Source: Sipunculus nudus
Taxonomy: Eukaryota; Annelida; Sipuncula; Golfingiida; Sipunculidae
Assembly: GCA_026874595.1 (NCBI GenBank)
Contig: CM049311.1
Coordinates: forward strand, 56,119,953 to 56,183,952
DNA length: 64,000 nucleotides
Reading direction: 5' to 3'
In this document: piece by piece, positions 10,538 through 22,056 of the stretch
Layout: each line of letters starts with the position of its first letter
Position numbering within the stretch: position 1 is the first letter of the stretch
The notes under the pieces: model-generated
What the model was told of the DNA's origin: nothing
Database searches by the model: none
The model's input: only the letters and a program-made list of their open reading frames with translations
Position numbers and translations under genes: made by a program

Positions 10538-12200
10538 TTTTTTTGAGTTATCGCGCAAACAAGATTTATCTAAAGGACCAAAGTAAAACCATAGTATCCT
10601 CCGACTTTATCTGGGGATACAATAAATCCCCTTTACTTGGGATTATTTAATTGGAACATAAATATGTGCAATACGTGCAATATATGATATAAAATACTGT
10701 ACTGCTAATATAAAAGCAGAGAAGACATATCAGTTCACGATCGCTATTTGTACAATCCAAATAAATAAAAATGTTTAAAAAAAAATGACAAATGAACTCC
10801 TCAACCTGAACAATAATTTATGACGTCGGTGTTAATTCTCTATCAGGTGTACGTACAACCCCTGCTTATCTTCGTACTTTTTCTGCAGGCTCTTTTAATA
10901 GCAGTTGCCGCTTCGAAAAAGCGCAGATGGAAATATGAGTCACGGTCCTTAGCTTCATTCACCGGTTATACCTCTCTGGCAAAAGTTCTTAGCTTCGAAA
11001 CCGACGCCTAAAATAGAGATACTAATAGAAATATGAGCTTTTGAATTGAAACAATATATGATGTCATCCTGATTACTTAAAATGTAATAGATTGTTCATT
11101 TTTTTCTAATTTTTCTAATATTGCAACAAAATCTGTCCGGAATTTTTTTAACTTTTGCTGACAGACAAACCGAGGGTAAAGTATATGAATTTATGAAAAA
11201 TAATACCTTACGGTTAAAATAAAAACAGTACATCGGGCCAAGATTCATTTCAAAATTCCTGATTTGAAGTCAGAAGTGCCTTTGGTGAGGAGCACTGAAA
11301 CTGATTTGATGATTGGGTCTTGAATACATTGGTAACACACCCGAGTCAATTCTCTTGACTTTCATCACTATCTGATAGAAAAACACGGCATCCAACAATC
11401 ACTCAGGAACATAACAACACGATGTCGCGCGGTTTCTATCAGGCAAGCTGAACCGCGGCCTTGAATGACAGACAGCCTGAGATCAAGACATTTGGCTAGG
11501 CCGCTTTTTGGTCCAGAGAGTTTTCTGGTTGGAAGCTTGAGCCAAGTCTGAATTTCGCTGAAGTATTCTCAGCCGTCGTAAGATGTACTCCGGGGATTCG
11601 GTATTGCCCTCTTCTTTCTAACTCGCACTCGTGTTCCCAATTCCCAAGTCCTCAGCAGTATCGGCCACCCGCTCTCCGCGTTCAGGAGTGATCGCTCGTT
11701 CTGTACCTGAGTGGCTAATAAGACGGGGGCGAGACAGAGATGGATCAGTGATCTGGTGGCCGTGCTTTCTTGTCAAACGTTGTCCTATTGTTGAAATCAC
11801 AAAGTGTGGCGCACTTATCACGTCTTATTATGGTGTATTATGTTACCAGGAGGCTGGGCGTCTACAGAGCGCTGATCTATATAGTTATATATTTGAACAA
11901 TGGACCATAGACTTAGGAAGCAGATATAAATAAATACATTATTGCCACTAAAATATGTTATAAATAAATGCATGTTGAACCTCGATTGATCATACTAATT
12001 ACATGGTGGTATATATTTAATTTAATGTATATATTTAATTTAATGATATTATTTGCCTCTAGATGGCAGGACCTACTATTCTTAACTTTTTCTGCAACAT
12101 GGCGACCTGGCCAGTCTTGCACGACCGCTGTTGCCATACGCTTCAACTGGACCTGCTGTCAACCCAGGAAACAATGATTTTTGTAATATCAATATATAGG

Positions 12201-14932
12201 TATATTTTCATAATGTGAATGCTGGCATACAGAAGCAAACAATATTTTCTCATAATATTCCTAGACCAAACAGATGAGACAGTCTGGTGGGTCACTTTGC
12301 ATATATCCAGATCACTAGTGGTTGTTCTGTTTATATATCGCCACCAAACTTGATGGTCACTTTAATAGTGAAATAATGGTATACCCAGGTAAGTGATTAT
12401 ATCCTTCACAACAAGAGCATGGATTATGTCTCAATGATGGAAAATATATTTTAGTCAAATTAATCAAAATTTTCATTGCTGGGAGTCTTGTTATAGCCAT
12501 CAGAGATAGCCAGGCCACACAGCATCACATGGTGATACAGGAGACGATTCGGACACGGACTGAGGGAATGAACTACATGGGTGCTTTCAAATATTTCAAA
12601 CATCAGTTATATATGAAGTTAAAAACGTTAAACTTGGTAATCGGCAGTTTCTACTTGATGACTGATAAATGGATTTAGGATAAACTGCATAATCAGAGAA
12701 CCGGAAGAGTTCTGGATTTTACTGAACATCATAAATGCCCAGAAAAAGAATAAATTTGTCATTTTGCTAGAAGACTAATTAGAATAGGATAGAGAAAGAT
12801 GAGATTTTACTGTAAATTAGATGAAGCTGTTAGAAGGTGTCTGCCCTGCAGCAAAGTAGCATGACTGGGCCAATGAATGGAAACATTATACGGTTTTCAT
12901 AGCTTTTTAGGCCCGCTTGGATAGTGCGCCTCATTGCAGTTAGCCCACAATTTGCGACTTTGCAAAATAAGCAAAATAAGTTCTTAAAATACGAAAGGTT
13001 CCACTAAACATATAATTCTGAGTTCGGAGTTAATTGCTGCATTATAAATTGAAAAGGGTTTGGTAGGCTCGGTAGGATATTACTTGGCAAAATTGTTTCC
13101 CCTTCATCCAATCAGTATTTAATTAATGAAAAATAAAGAAATCTTGAGCAGTCGAACAGGGTTTAAATATCAGCTCAACTTTCTTAATTTCATAACAGGA
13201 TTTTTAAACTTTATCAGAATGAACAAGGAACTCTCCCATTACATCTATCATGTAAGGATTACTTGCATTCCCTTTACATAAACTAAAAAAAAAAAAACAA
13301 TAAACAAGGATCGAGTGAAAGATGTATGAAATCAGGGAAACAAGAACACAATTTTGGTTCAAGAGTTCATAATGAACTAGTGAAATAATGTTGAAGGTAA
13401 ATGTTTTAATAAAATTCCTATTTCAGGGGAAAATACCCACGCTGATGATCGAAATTAAAAGGGCAGTGCAACATTACACGCAATATGGTGACCGGTATAT
13501 TCCATATTCAAGGATTACATACATGCTGTATTATTTTCACTTGTGTGTGGTATCTCAAAGCTACTCATTTGACACTGCTATCATACAAAAATCAAAGCAT
13601 TATAATCTACAGGCTGCTCATGGTAACACTTGGGATTGGCCACCTCACGTGGAACCGGTGACCTTCTCTTGCTCATGGACTATCAGCCAGCCAGGTTATT
13701 AAATTATGGTTTGTCCCAAATGGATACGCCTTAAGTTTATGTGTGTCGAAAATACAAGGACCTATGTCCTTTTCATATCTTTCCTCTGCATGGTATATTA
13801 TGTTTTATTTTAGCAGTTTTAGTGATTCACAGCTTATCGATATACATAATGCCTAAGACTTTAATAAATGAGACAGAAATAAATGAGACGGGCACTAATT
13901 TTACTAATTTTAGTTAAATATCTCTGAAGATTGAATGCAGATTCAAATTATTGATATTAAAAAGGTTATTTTTGTGTATTTTGGGCCCCGTTTCATAAAA
14001 TAAGGCACACGTGACCAGTACAAACGTTACCAAGAACTGGAATATCGATGAACGGTTTTTGGAATAATCGGTTTTTGGGTAAACGGCGCTTATTGTAGAT
14101 TAATGTACATTTCTAATGCTGATTATTGTGGTGAACATTTCTTGTGAGCAGACTCCCTACATTGATGTAACGGCTTACAGATGAAACGTCTGTAAATGCC
14201 TCGTACCATTATATACTGATGATGAACATTGTGTCATTATATAAGACAATACCAAAAAGTTCGTTTTCTACATATTCGCAACCCCCTTTTTTCGTTAATT
14301 ATTTGTGCAAATGTGGACAGTGTCCTCAGTAGTGTTACTAATTTATCTTGTTGATTCGACTCCTTAAAAGAATTTTAAAGTTATGTAGTTTTCTTTGCAA
14401 TCTTGCCAATTTCTACTTATTTTTTCTCGATGAGTGACTAAAAACACTGCTTGCGAGCACCATTTATTTTGTTCTTATAGCCGATGGAACTTTCTTTGGT
14501 GTGGCCTAAATGCAGTCTGGCTGTTCTATTGAGTTTTTGTGTAATTGAAGCTGAAGGGGTTTGGTGTATACGTATAATGCTCGAAAGTGAATATTTGTAT
14601 TAATTGGATAATCAGCCACGATATTTTCAAATCAGGTAAAAAATGAATGTTAAAAAACTAAAGATTAACTAATATCAATATCAAAGTTAATATAAATTTA
14701 ATATTCAATTTAATAAAAGGCGTACATGATCATCAGCTCATGCAAAGAGAGACCTATCGTTTGTCAGATATTAACTAATTCGTAACTATCACCCAGCTTA
14801 TCCTCGTAATGAATTTATTTCACATTAACTGTACTATCCTAGACATGATATGACTGTATGGACTATGAAAATGCTGGGTTTTTATATTGCTAAAAAACAC
14901 GAAATATTTCATTAATTTATATTTCATTACTC
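12201..14932. other. Single-copy stretch without supported features
   Basis: This AT-rich sequence lies between the copy A edge and the GT92 exon. The longest frame (13,388-13,702, 104 codons) lacks recognisable domains. An acceptor-like TATTTCAG precedes GGGAAAATACCC at about 13,428. I see no repeat shared with the rest of the window. Confidence 0.5.
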
Positions 14933-14989
14933 TTTATTTTCACAGAGGACCCCCTCAGAGCAAGAGGAACTTTAAAACCTTTGGCAAAG
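14933..14989 (+). other. Splice acceptor and 5' untranslated start of the GT92 terminal exon
   Basis: A pyrimidine-rich tract ending in CACAG stands at 14,933-14,945, followed by 44 bases before the GT92 start codon. This fits a final exon that opens with a short 5' untranslated stretch. I could not identify the upstream exon or its promoter. An ORF with its own acceptor-like TATTTCAG lies at 13,388-13,702, but nothing ties it to this gene. Confidence 0.45.
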
Positions 14990-16402
14990 ATGGTGGCACA
15001 ACAAAAGAAAATACTGTTTCTATTTAACATAACTTTCTTCATAGTGTTCGTCCTAATGTTTTACCCTAGATTAAGTCAAGTGATGGACCAACACCATCTT
15101 ATTGAATTAGAACAATTGAATATAAAATACCAGCGAATGAACTTTAGCCGTGTGATTCTGAAATTAACTGGGAACAACAGGACAAAACCATATGACTGTT
15201 TTCGCCCGGAAGGAGAAGCATCAATTGAAAACGGCAATACATTTATGAACTGTGAGTATACTAAGGTGTCACCACTGAACTGTCCGGAAAACGTTTTCCA
15301 GCCTGTTGTCAAAATAGGTTTGTATGTTTACTCTGCTTTTTATACAAAAAACGAAAAGGGCCGGAACGCCGTACTTATTATTGCGTTTGATTCCAAACAA
15401 AGCCTTGATTTCTTCTGCGTATTAAATTATCCTGGCGGTAAAACTGTAAGTGTTCTGGGCATGTTGGAAGCAATTAAAATTTGGTCGCCTGAAAAACGCT
15501 TTAAGTATCTTCCTACTTTCGTCTGGTGTCTTGAGCCGCTGCAAGTTAAACCGATTTCAGTATCAATAACATATAGATATTGTGGAGAAGTCAGTAATGA
15601 GCTGATTGTAGAAGACAGGACAAAGCCAGCTGATCCCGGTAATGACACAATAGCTATTTGTACGAAACATATGTTTAACTACACATCGCCTTATGCTTTT
15701 ATTGAATGGATGGAGATGCAACGCATTATGGGAGTTACTAAGGTGATAATCTATGATTTCGAACATGTTTCGCCACCTGTCGAGAAGTTGCTGAACTATT
15801 ATACCAAAGTAGGATTCTTGCTGATCCAACAATGGAAACCATTATGGCGGTCTGCTAGACATTATAAACTAGGAGAAATTCATACATATGGTCAGTATGC
15901 ATCGATTAATGACTGTCTTTATCGTTTTGGTGATCAATTTAAGTATTTATTATTCTTTGACTTTGACGAGTACGTGATACCATCGTCTTTCGGGTTTTTA
16001 AAACTGTTTCAGGAAATCTTTGACGATCAAAAAGTAGCGGGAGGGCGTTTCAAGCCCATGTATTACTGCGTTCCTATGTTCCTGCAACAAAGCACGCTCA
16101 AAAGGGCTTACAAGCAGACTTATACAAAAAGAAAACAAATATGGGATAAGGATGCTCGACATAAGACTGCTATCCGACCTCCGGGAGTCAGGATGATGGC
16201 TGTCCACTTTGTGGCCAAATTACGTCGTGGATATACAGTCCTGGAGAACGTACCATACAATATAGCTACGCTTCATCATTACCGGTTCTACCCGAAGGAA
16301 TCAGCTGACAGGTGTTTTATCACTGATGAGTCCGCCCTGCAGTATGGGGACATTTTACAAAAAAGAATGAAGCATGTTGTAAAAGACGCTGACATAGAGT
16401 GA
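14990..16402 (+). CDS. GT92 (DUF23) family glycosyltransferase, type II membrane protein, 470 aa
   Basis: This is the only long intact coding sequence in the window. The family transfers sugars, in characterised animal members galactose in beta-1,4 linkage to fucose or other glycans, in the Golgi lumen. Seen: a seven-residue cytoplasmic tail, a signal anchor at residues 8-26 (ILFLFNITFFIVFVLMFYP), a stem, then the GT92 domain from about residue 105. Key blocks are C224 with NYTSPYAFIEWMEMQRIMGV (230-249), IIYDF (253-257), SINDCLYR (305-312), the acidic metal-binding-like motif DFDEYVIP (324-331), RPPGVRMMAVHFV (396-408) and LHHYR (428-432). N-glycosylation sequons lie at N51, N63, N218 and N230. 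I chose the ATG at 14,990 because its context (AAGATGG) is strong and the anchor follows directly; the frame is open upstream only to a stop at 14,891 and has no earlier ATG. A splice acceptor (TTTTCACAG, exon from 14,946) suggests an upstream, probably non-coding exon. The coding part is intronless and its length is normal for the family. Acceptor and donor substrates cannot be predicted. Confidence 0.93.
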   Translation: MVAQQKKILFLFNITFFIVFVLMFYPRLSQVMDQHHLIELEQLNIKYQRMNFSRVILKLTGNNRTKPYDCFRPEGEASIENGNTFMNCEYTKVSPLNCPENVFQPVVKIGLYVYSAFYTKNEKGRNAVLIIAFDSKQSLDFFCVLNYPGGKTVSVLGMLEAIKIWSPEKRFKYLPTFVWCLEPLQVKPISVSITYRYCGEVSNELIVEDRTKPADPGNDTIAICTKHMFNYTSPYAFIEWMEMQRIMGVTKVIIYDFEHVSPPVEKLLNYYTKVGFLLIQQWKPLWRSARHYKLGEIHTYGQYASINDCLYRFGDQFKYLLFFDFDEYVIPSSFGFLKLFQEIFDDQKVAGGRFKPMYYCVPMFLQQSTLKRAYKQTYTKRKQIWDKDARHKTAIRPPGVRMMAVHFVAKLRRGYTVLENVPYNIATLHHYRFYPKESADRCFITDESALQYGDILQKRMKHVVKDADIE

Positions 16403-16621
16403 GCAACCCGATCTCTTGGGGATTTTGCTCTCGCGAATCTGAATTCAACTTAATCACTGTGAAATATAACACACAATTTTATTAAGGAAAATTTAGTTTT
16501 ATGGAATTTTGCTTACGACAAGGGTCCAATCCCGGTTATCCTAATTATCACAGTTATTATTATTATTATTATTATTATTATTTAAGAATACGCTGATATT
16601 GAGTGAGCAACCCAACTTCTT
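16383..16621 (+). repeat. Direct repeat of the GT92 stop-codon region in its own 3' flank
   Basis: About 35 bases covering the last codons, the TGA stop and the next bases of the GT92 gene (16,383-16,417) recur at 16,584-16,621 with a few changes. The shared core is GAGTGAGCAACCC. A (TTA)n microsatellite at 16,553-16,582 precedes the second copy. The pair suggests a small local duplication of the gene's 3' end, mostly eroded since. Confidence 0.6.
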
Positions 16622-18810
16622 CTACGGTCAAACACACGTTACTGCACTTTTGTATGTTCAAACATCAGGTTTTCAACAAGCAACGATTATGTTTATATAT
16701 ACTAGGAAAATAGAAAGTAGTGTTCAGCTTAATTAGGCCGCCCTGGAATTTTAAAGGAATAATTTTTGCCACAGCTTTAAAAAACCCGATTCCTACAATA
16801 ACTGTGGCTTATAGTGTTAATCCTGATCGTTTGTAACTAAGCTCAGTCAACAATCCCTGCACTTCCTGAAAGTTAAATTCCCTGAATTTCCCTTGATTTT
16901 TCAACTTTGCCCTCGTTTGCCATGGTATGTGAAGGGGACAATACATAGGGCTTGTACAACCAGGGAAAAATTGTTTAAATTAACTTCGACAAAAAAACTC
17001 TTTGTCATTAAACTTTACGACATAGAGAAGCAAAGGCCTCCTGGGAGAATATCAATAATAATTTTTTTTCACTCAGAAATATTCAGGTTGGTATTTTAAT
17101 ATTAATCCTCGATCAAAATTTGTTTGTTTTACGGAATCTATAGGGGGTGATCAAAATGAGAGTAAAAATAAAAAAAATCTTGATGATGGAATCCCTAGGT
17201 TTCAAATTATTTTCTGATTTGGAAGTTATTTTATCTTTTCAGGGAACGCTTGCACATGTTTGACCGGCATACAAGAACTATATGAACATTTCATCTGAAC
17301 TGGATAAAAGCGTAATCTACAGAATATCATATGAATCCGGAAATATATGGTGGTTAATATTTTGAGACATATAGTAAAACCCTCTGATCAGGTGATTGTA
17401 GATATGCTTTTATGACTCAGATGACTTATAGCCATGGTCCGTTGTCCATCGACCGTCCGGCTGGACCTACGAATCCAAAATTAATCATACTGTTAGATGT
17501 TTCTAAGTTCTCCTACCAAACCTTAAACTGGGAAACTGCAACTTCTTTCCTTTGAGAAATTAAGGGAAACCCTCTGTTTTCCACTAAAAGCCTGTCTTTT
17601 CACTTTAAGAGTGACTTATGTTTAAACCACTTTGGTTTAATGTTAATATTTTGCATTGATAATTATTAGGTAAATATTGCGATACTTTAAGAAGTTATAG
17701 ACCTGAACACATATGTACTATGTACCCTGTCAAAACATCAGGAAATATATTTTCTTACCTAACATGGTAACCATAAAAGCTAGATACTTCTTTAAGGATA
17801 TCACTTTATTAAGTCAAGCTTTGATTTTATGCAAGAAATTAAATATGAATTTTGTAAATTTTTCATGTTATAAGCATAAATGTAATTCAATACATCAAAT
17901 TTTGCCCGACTTTGATCGACATTTTTTCTCTTTAAGCAATGTTGATTTAATTTTCACGGTATGTTCAAATACGGAAATAATACTTTAAAATATGAAATTT
18001 GAGATCAATTCATAAAAAACTGTAGCTTTTATTGAAGTTTTAGAAGAAAATGTCAAGTGCTGACATCAAGCCAACCCAGCATAAAATGTAGTCAGTGGCC
18101 TGGCCCCAACCTGCCAAGCCATTTTACGATACCTCCCTCCTCCCTCCAGTTGACAAGTTCATAACAGGTCCCATAAACAAGTTTCTATTTATTAAGTTAA
18201 ATTCAGATTTTTTTCCAGACTGTTCATACATTTGAAAAAAGTGCTGTTAAAATCATATTTCCAAAAAATGGTGTTATATTGCTTGAGATATATGGAATGT
18301 TCATGATGTGGGGAATTTCCATTAGCCTATTACAGAAGAGCTGAATACTTCTGCATACTTTCTTAAATGTGGTAAATTCTAAGCTGAGAAATCTTAAATA
18401 ATTAGCAAGGAGAAATTGTTGATATGATATACCGTCCCTTCAAAATGACAGTATGTACACCAGATCTGAAAAGGGGATTTTTTTTTTCAATTTAACTCTG
18501 AGGCAAATTCAGCTGAGCGTTGTAACCCAAGGGTCCCTTGTTCGTCATAGACTCAGACGTGCAATGACTATGTGCTGAATAGTTTTCCCTTTGTGATATA
18601 TGTATGAGAATAAAGGGCACCAGAAACGTTTTGACAAAAAATGAACAGTGTAAAGACGATTTTTAATCGAAACTAGAAAGGGATCTCGATTATATACATA
18701 AAAAGTCCGTGGGAGGGGGGGGGGGGGGGCGCTAATCTATTGAGCGTAATGCTTTTAGACACATCCTGTAGTTTTTCCATTAAATCCGCCCATTCCATGG
18801 GTATGGTACC
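16403..18810. other. Intergenic stretch downstream of the GT92 gene
   Basis: This is the 3' untranslated and flanking sequence. The first AATAAA-type signal I find is near 17,166 (AAATAAAA). A (TTA)n run stands at 16,553-16,582 and a G-run at about 18,716. No repeat of the families above was seen. Confidence 0.4.
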
Positions 18811-20284
18811 TGGAGATCTCGGACCTTTTACATCTCGGCCCACACAAAGTCGGACCACTTCAGATCGGACCATTACGACCTCGGACCACTTTGTATCTGG
18901 TCACTACGATCTCGGACAACTTTGCGATCGGGCAACTACGATCTCGGACCAAAGTAACATACATGTCTATGCCGCCTAAACTGTTATGAAATAACCGATG
19001 TTATGTTTATAATACACAATATTATTTCGTCTGCGCGCGATTCAGATATTAAAAATTTCATTTGGACAAGTTAGGCCTACGGCATAGCTCATTCAAACCT
19101 TCATTTATATTGTCTGTCTATCATTCAATCTTTCTTTCATTCATTCCTTCAATCTTTCTTCCATTATTTTTTTATTTTTCTTTCTTTCATTCATTCTTTC
19201 CTTCCTTCATTCAATCTTTCATTTATTTTGCATGTCTATTATCCATTCTTTCTTTCATTCATTCAATCATTCATTCAATTTTTCTTTCATTAAATATTTT
19301 TTCATTAATTATTTCCTTCCTTCATTCATTCATTCATTCATTCATTCATTCATTCATCCAGTCTTTCTCTCATTCAATCTTTCATTCATTTTTTCTATCA
19401 TTCAATCTTTCTTTCATTCAATTTGTCTATCATTCAACCTTTCTTTCATTCATTCTTTCCTTCCTTCATTAAATCCTTCATTTATTGTGACTGTCTGTCA
19501 CTCAATCTTTCTTTAATTCATTCATTAAATCTTTCGTTCATTAAATCGTTTTTTCATTCATTCTTTCTTTCATTCATTCATTCATTCACTCTCATTCAAA
19601 CTTTCATTTATTTTGTCTATCATCCAATTTTTCTTTCATTCAAACTGTCTATCATTCATTCTTTCCTACCTTCAATCTTTCATTTATTTTGTCTGTCTAC
19701 CATTCAATATTTCTTTCATTAATTCATTCAATCTTTCGTTCATTAAATTTTTTTCATTCATTCTTTCTTTCATTCATTCATTCAATCTCATTCAAACTTT
19801 CATTTATTTTGTCTGTCTATCATTTAATCTTTCTTTCATTCCTTCATTCAATCTTTCTCTCATTCAATCTTTCTTTCATTCAGTCTGTCTATCATTCAAC
19901 CTTTCTTTCATTTATTCTTTCATTCATTTAATCTTACATTCATTCTGTCTTTCTTTCATTCTTTATCACACACACTCGTAAACTTTAATACACGATCAAA
20001 TGCACAAACTTTAGAATTATTTATTAATTAATATTTAGACGATATGTAGCAAATGATTAATGATGGAGAGAATGATAAAGAGAGAGAGGCAACTGTTATG
20101 CGTGGAGTAATAATGTTTTAATAATTAGCTTTAACATCGTTTGAAGACGGAACATACACATTTGACAGCAACATCATGAGTCTGATCGAATATAGTGGTC
20201 GGAGATCGTCGACCGGGTGGTCCGAGATTGTACTAAGTGGTCCGACTTCGTGTGGGCCGAGATGTAAAAGGTCCGAGATCTCCA
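18811..20284. repeat. Inverted-repeat arms around a TTCA low-complexity block
   Basis: The left arm (18,811-18,957) and the inverse right arm (20,194-20,284) share TGGAGATCTCGGACCTTTTA, CATCTCGGCCCACACAAAGT and CGGACCACTT. Each arm is itself a degenerate tandem array of about 14-18 bases around ATCTCGGACCACTT/ACG. Between them, 19,095-19,960 is almost pure TTCATTCA/TTTCTTTCA. The architecture resembles a foldback-type or tandem-core non-autonomous element whose core expanded as a microsatellite. Frames in the block (poly FIHSF) are artefacts. Confidence 0.65.
19095..19960 (+). repeat. TTCA/TTTC low-complexity array
   Basis: About 870 bases are nearly all T, C and A on this strand, built from TTCA tetramers with TTTC and TCTG variants. 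A higher-order repeat is visible: blocks like TTTCATTTATTTTGTCTGTC recur at roughly 100-200-base spacing (near 19,098, 19,217, 19,478, 19,602, 19,680 and 19,799). All long frames here are low-complexity products. Confidence 0.9.
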
Positions 20285-20952
20285 GAAAGCCATGGGTATG
20301 AGTGCTGGTCCAAGTTGCCAATCTGACATCCTGAATTATATTTAGAAATATTAAAAAAAATATATTTTAAATCTCTCTTGTGGCAAAAAGGTTATCTCGA
20401 GGATTGTGTAGGACTATAGAGCCAGAGCTCAGAAAAGACAAATCTCCGTCAAACTATGGCTAATACGTACAAAACCAGAGACATGATTCTTTAGGTTCCG
20501 TATAATTGTTAATAAATTGTCTAGAGCCACCGGTGTCACCTGTGACTGTTGTCTAATTCATCTGTGCTGCCTCTCTGTCGATATCCCGTAAAATGAATAT
20601 ACTCATGAACATAAAAATGTTCTATCAAGAAACAAACAGCAACTGCTTCCGGTCCTGATACAACAGTTAGTACAAGGTGGTTTCGCGTGAGGTAGGTCAT
20701 GAGTACTATAGGTTCTGAATATTTTTGTCATGAAAAATGCGGATTCAGGCATCATTCAGCAAAATCAGTCACACCATCTTGAGCATCGTCTTAACCCTTA
20801 CCAATGTGACTTCCGGGTTCTTTAGAATATGAAAAGATAGAATATTATAAGTATCTGAGCTCACATACATTAAATGGATTGACGTCGTGCTACTGTTATT
20901 AAGGGGACATAATCAGGAGCAATGCTATGCCTATTCTTTTACACTTTTAGTT

Positions 20953-21386
20953 CAGTTTTGCTTTAATCAAAAAGTTTCCCAGCAAAACCAACCCCGACGC
21001 AGAGTCTCAGTACCTCGTATACGGCTGTTTAACACCTAATTATGGGTCTGCGTGTTGGTAAACACAGTCCACGTGTGTCGGTTTACCATGCATAACAAGG
21101 CCACGCCATAACACACGGTGTTTCAGCGAGCGTGGAGATGTATTTATTTATTTCGGATAATTCAGTCGGAGCATCTCCTGATTGACGTGTTCTGGTGATA
21201 CAAGCGCTGTATTTACGTTGACACCTTCGATCGCGCCCGGTCCCCTGTTTTTAACACTCGTTTACAGGAGAAATATTAAACGGTTTCAGGGCAATATTTG
21301 GACAGGTACAAATTTATTTTAAAGGGAAGAATCTATTTTCCGTATTAATTCAACATGCTTTATAGGTGATAGGGCCCCTTCAAGTC
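20953..21386 (-). repeat. Dispersed repeat family C, member 2
   Basis: This is the inverse match of 5,547-5,975, located in the single-copy middle. The best preserved part is GTCCACGTGTGTCGGTTTAC with neighbouring AACAAGGCCACGCCATAAC, and a second block around ACATGCTTTATAGGTGATAG. I cannot name the family, and no terminal structure or tail is clear. Confidence 0.7.
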
Positions 21387-21844
21387 TTCAAATATTGACC
21401 TACATCTATATGAGGAGATCAACAACCGTTTGGTATTTTCGGAGATTAGTCCTTCCAATAATTTTTATTCAATAATATTACCATCTACATTTTAATAAAA
21501 TTTGCAGGTTCAATTAATGTTAGTCACTACATTGATGACTTGCCACGAAAAAGAGTAAACGTGCTATACGTAATACTGTAATAATACTAATGTCGACCAC
21601 ATGAGTGGGGGCACTAATTGAATACCGCACATGATGAGGGGGATGAATGTCAATAATATTATAATTCAGCACAGTAGATTATTGTATACACATTATCAAT
21701 TTGAAGAAAGGGCCCTTGACTGAAGTAGGGCCAGGGGCCCCATGCAACCTTACTCCACCCCTGATGCTCGATCTTTCATAGAAATGTATATTATCTGGTC
21801 ATGTACAGGTATAGTTCTCAGGCTCTTTTTTAGGAACCAGTGCG

Positions 21845-22056
21845 AGCGGGCGATATTTTATTTTACTTTTTTTTTTGTATTAAAATGTCATTTGATCAGG
21901 GCAAAGCATAAAATTAAACAGAATTATTTTGCTAAACAGGTAAAAGCACTACATTACAAAGTAAATCTGATAAAAATTGTATTATATATCTTCTTGAAAG
22001 ATGAAAATCAAAATATTTTTTTATCGGGTGGGGGGAGGAGGGGGGGGGGGGGGTGA
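21845..22056 (+). repeat. Dispersed repeat family D, member 1, ending in poly-G
   Basis: About 210 bases match 25,846-26,057 in the same orientation. Shared pieces are GGGCGATAT, GTCATTTGATCAGGGCAAA, the AAACAGGT...CACTACATTACAAAG block and TATATCTTCTTGAAAGATGA. Both end in a GGGG-rich run. They look like fragments of one non-autonomous transposon family. Confidence 0.7.

Larger units (their letters stand above)
1..12200 (+). repeat. Segmental duplication, copy A (left end outside window)
   Basis: The whole stretch is repeated at 35,120-47,333 in the same orientation. The offset is 35,119 at the left, about 35,115 near 5.5-6 kb, 35,124 near 7.6-8.5 kb, 35,140 near 9.6 kb and 35,133 at the right. 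The shifts come from indels in homopolymers, AT repeats and short 4-base steps. Substitutions run at roughly one or two per 100 bases where compared. Homology ends at ATCAATATATAGG (12,188-12,200); the next base onwards differs. The left boundary is not visible because the window opens inside the duplicated sequence. Confidence 0.97.

Noticed and set aside
13388-13702. 104-codon frame upstream of the GT92 gene as an additional coding exon
   Set aside because: No similarity to GT92 stem or anchor regions, and the GT92 ORF already has its own start and membrane anchor.
14981-14989. Earlier start of the GT92 frame at 14,981
   Set aside because: The codon there is TTG, not ATG; the first ATG in frame is at 14,990 and has a strong context.
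19062-19981. Several 80-136-codon frames rich in F, I, H and S
   Set aside because: They are translations of the TTCA/TTTC low-complexity array and have no other support.
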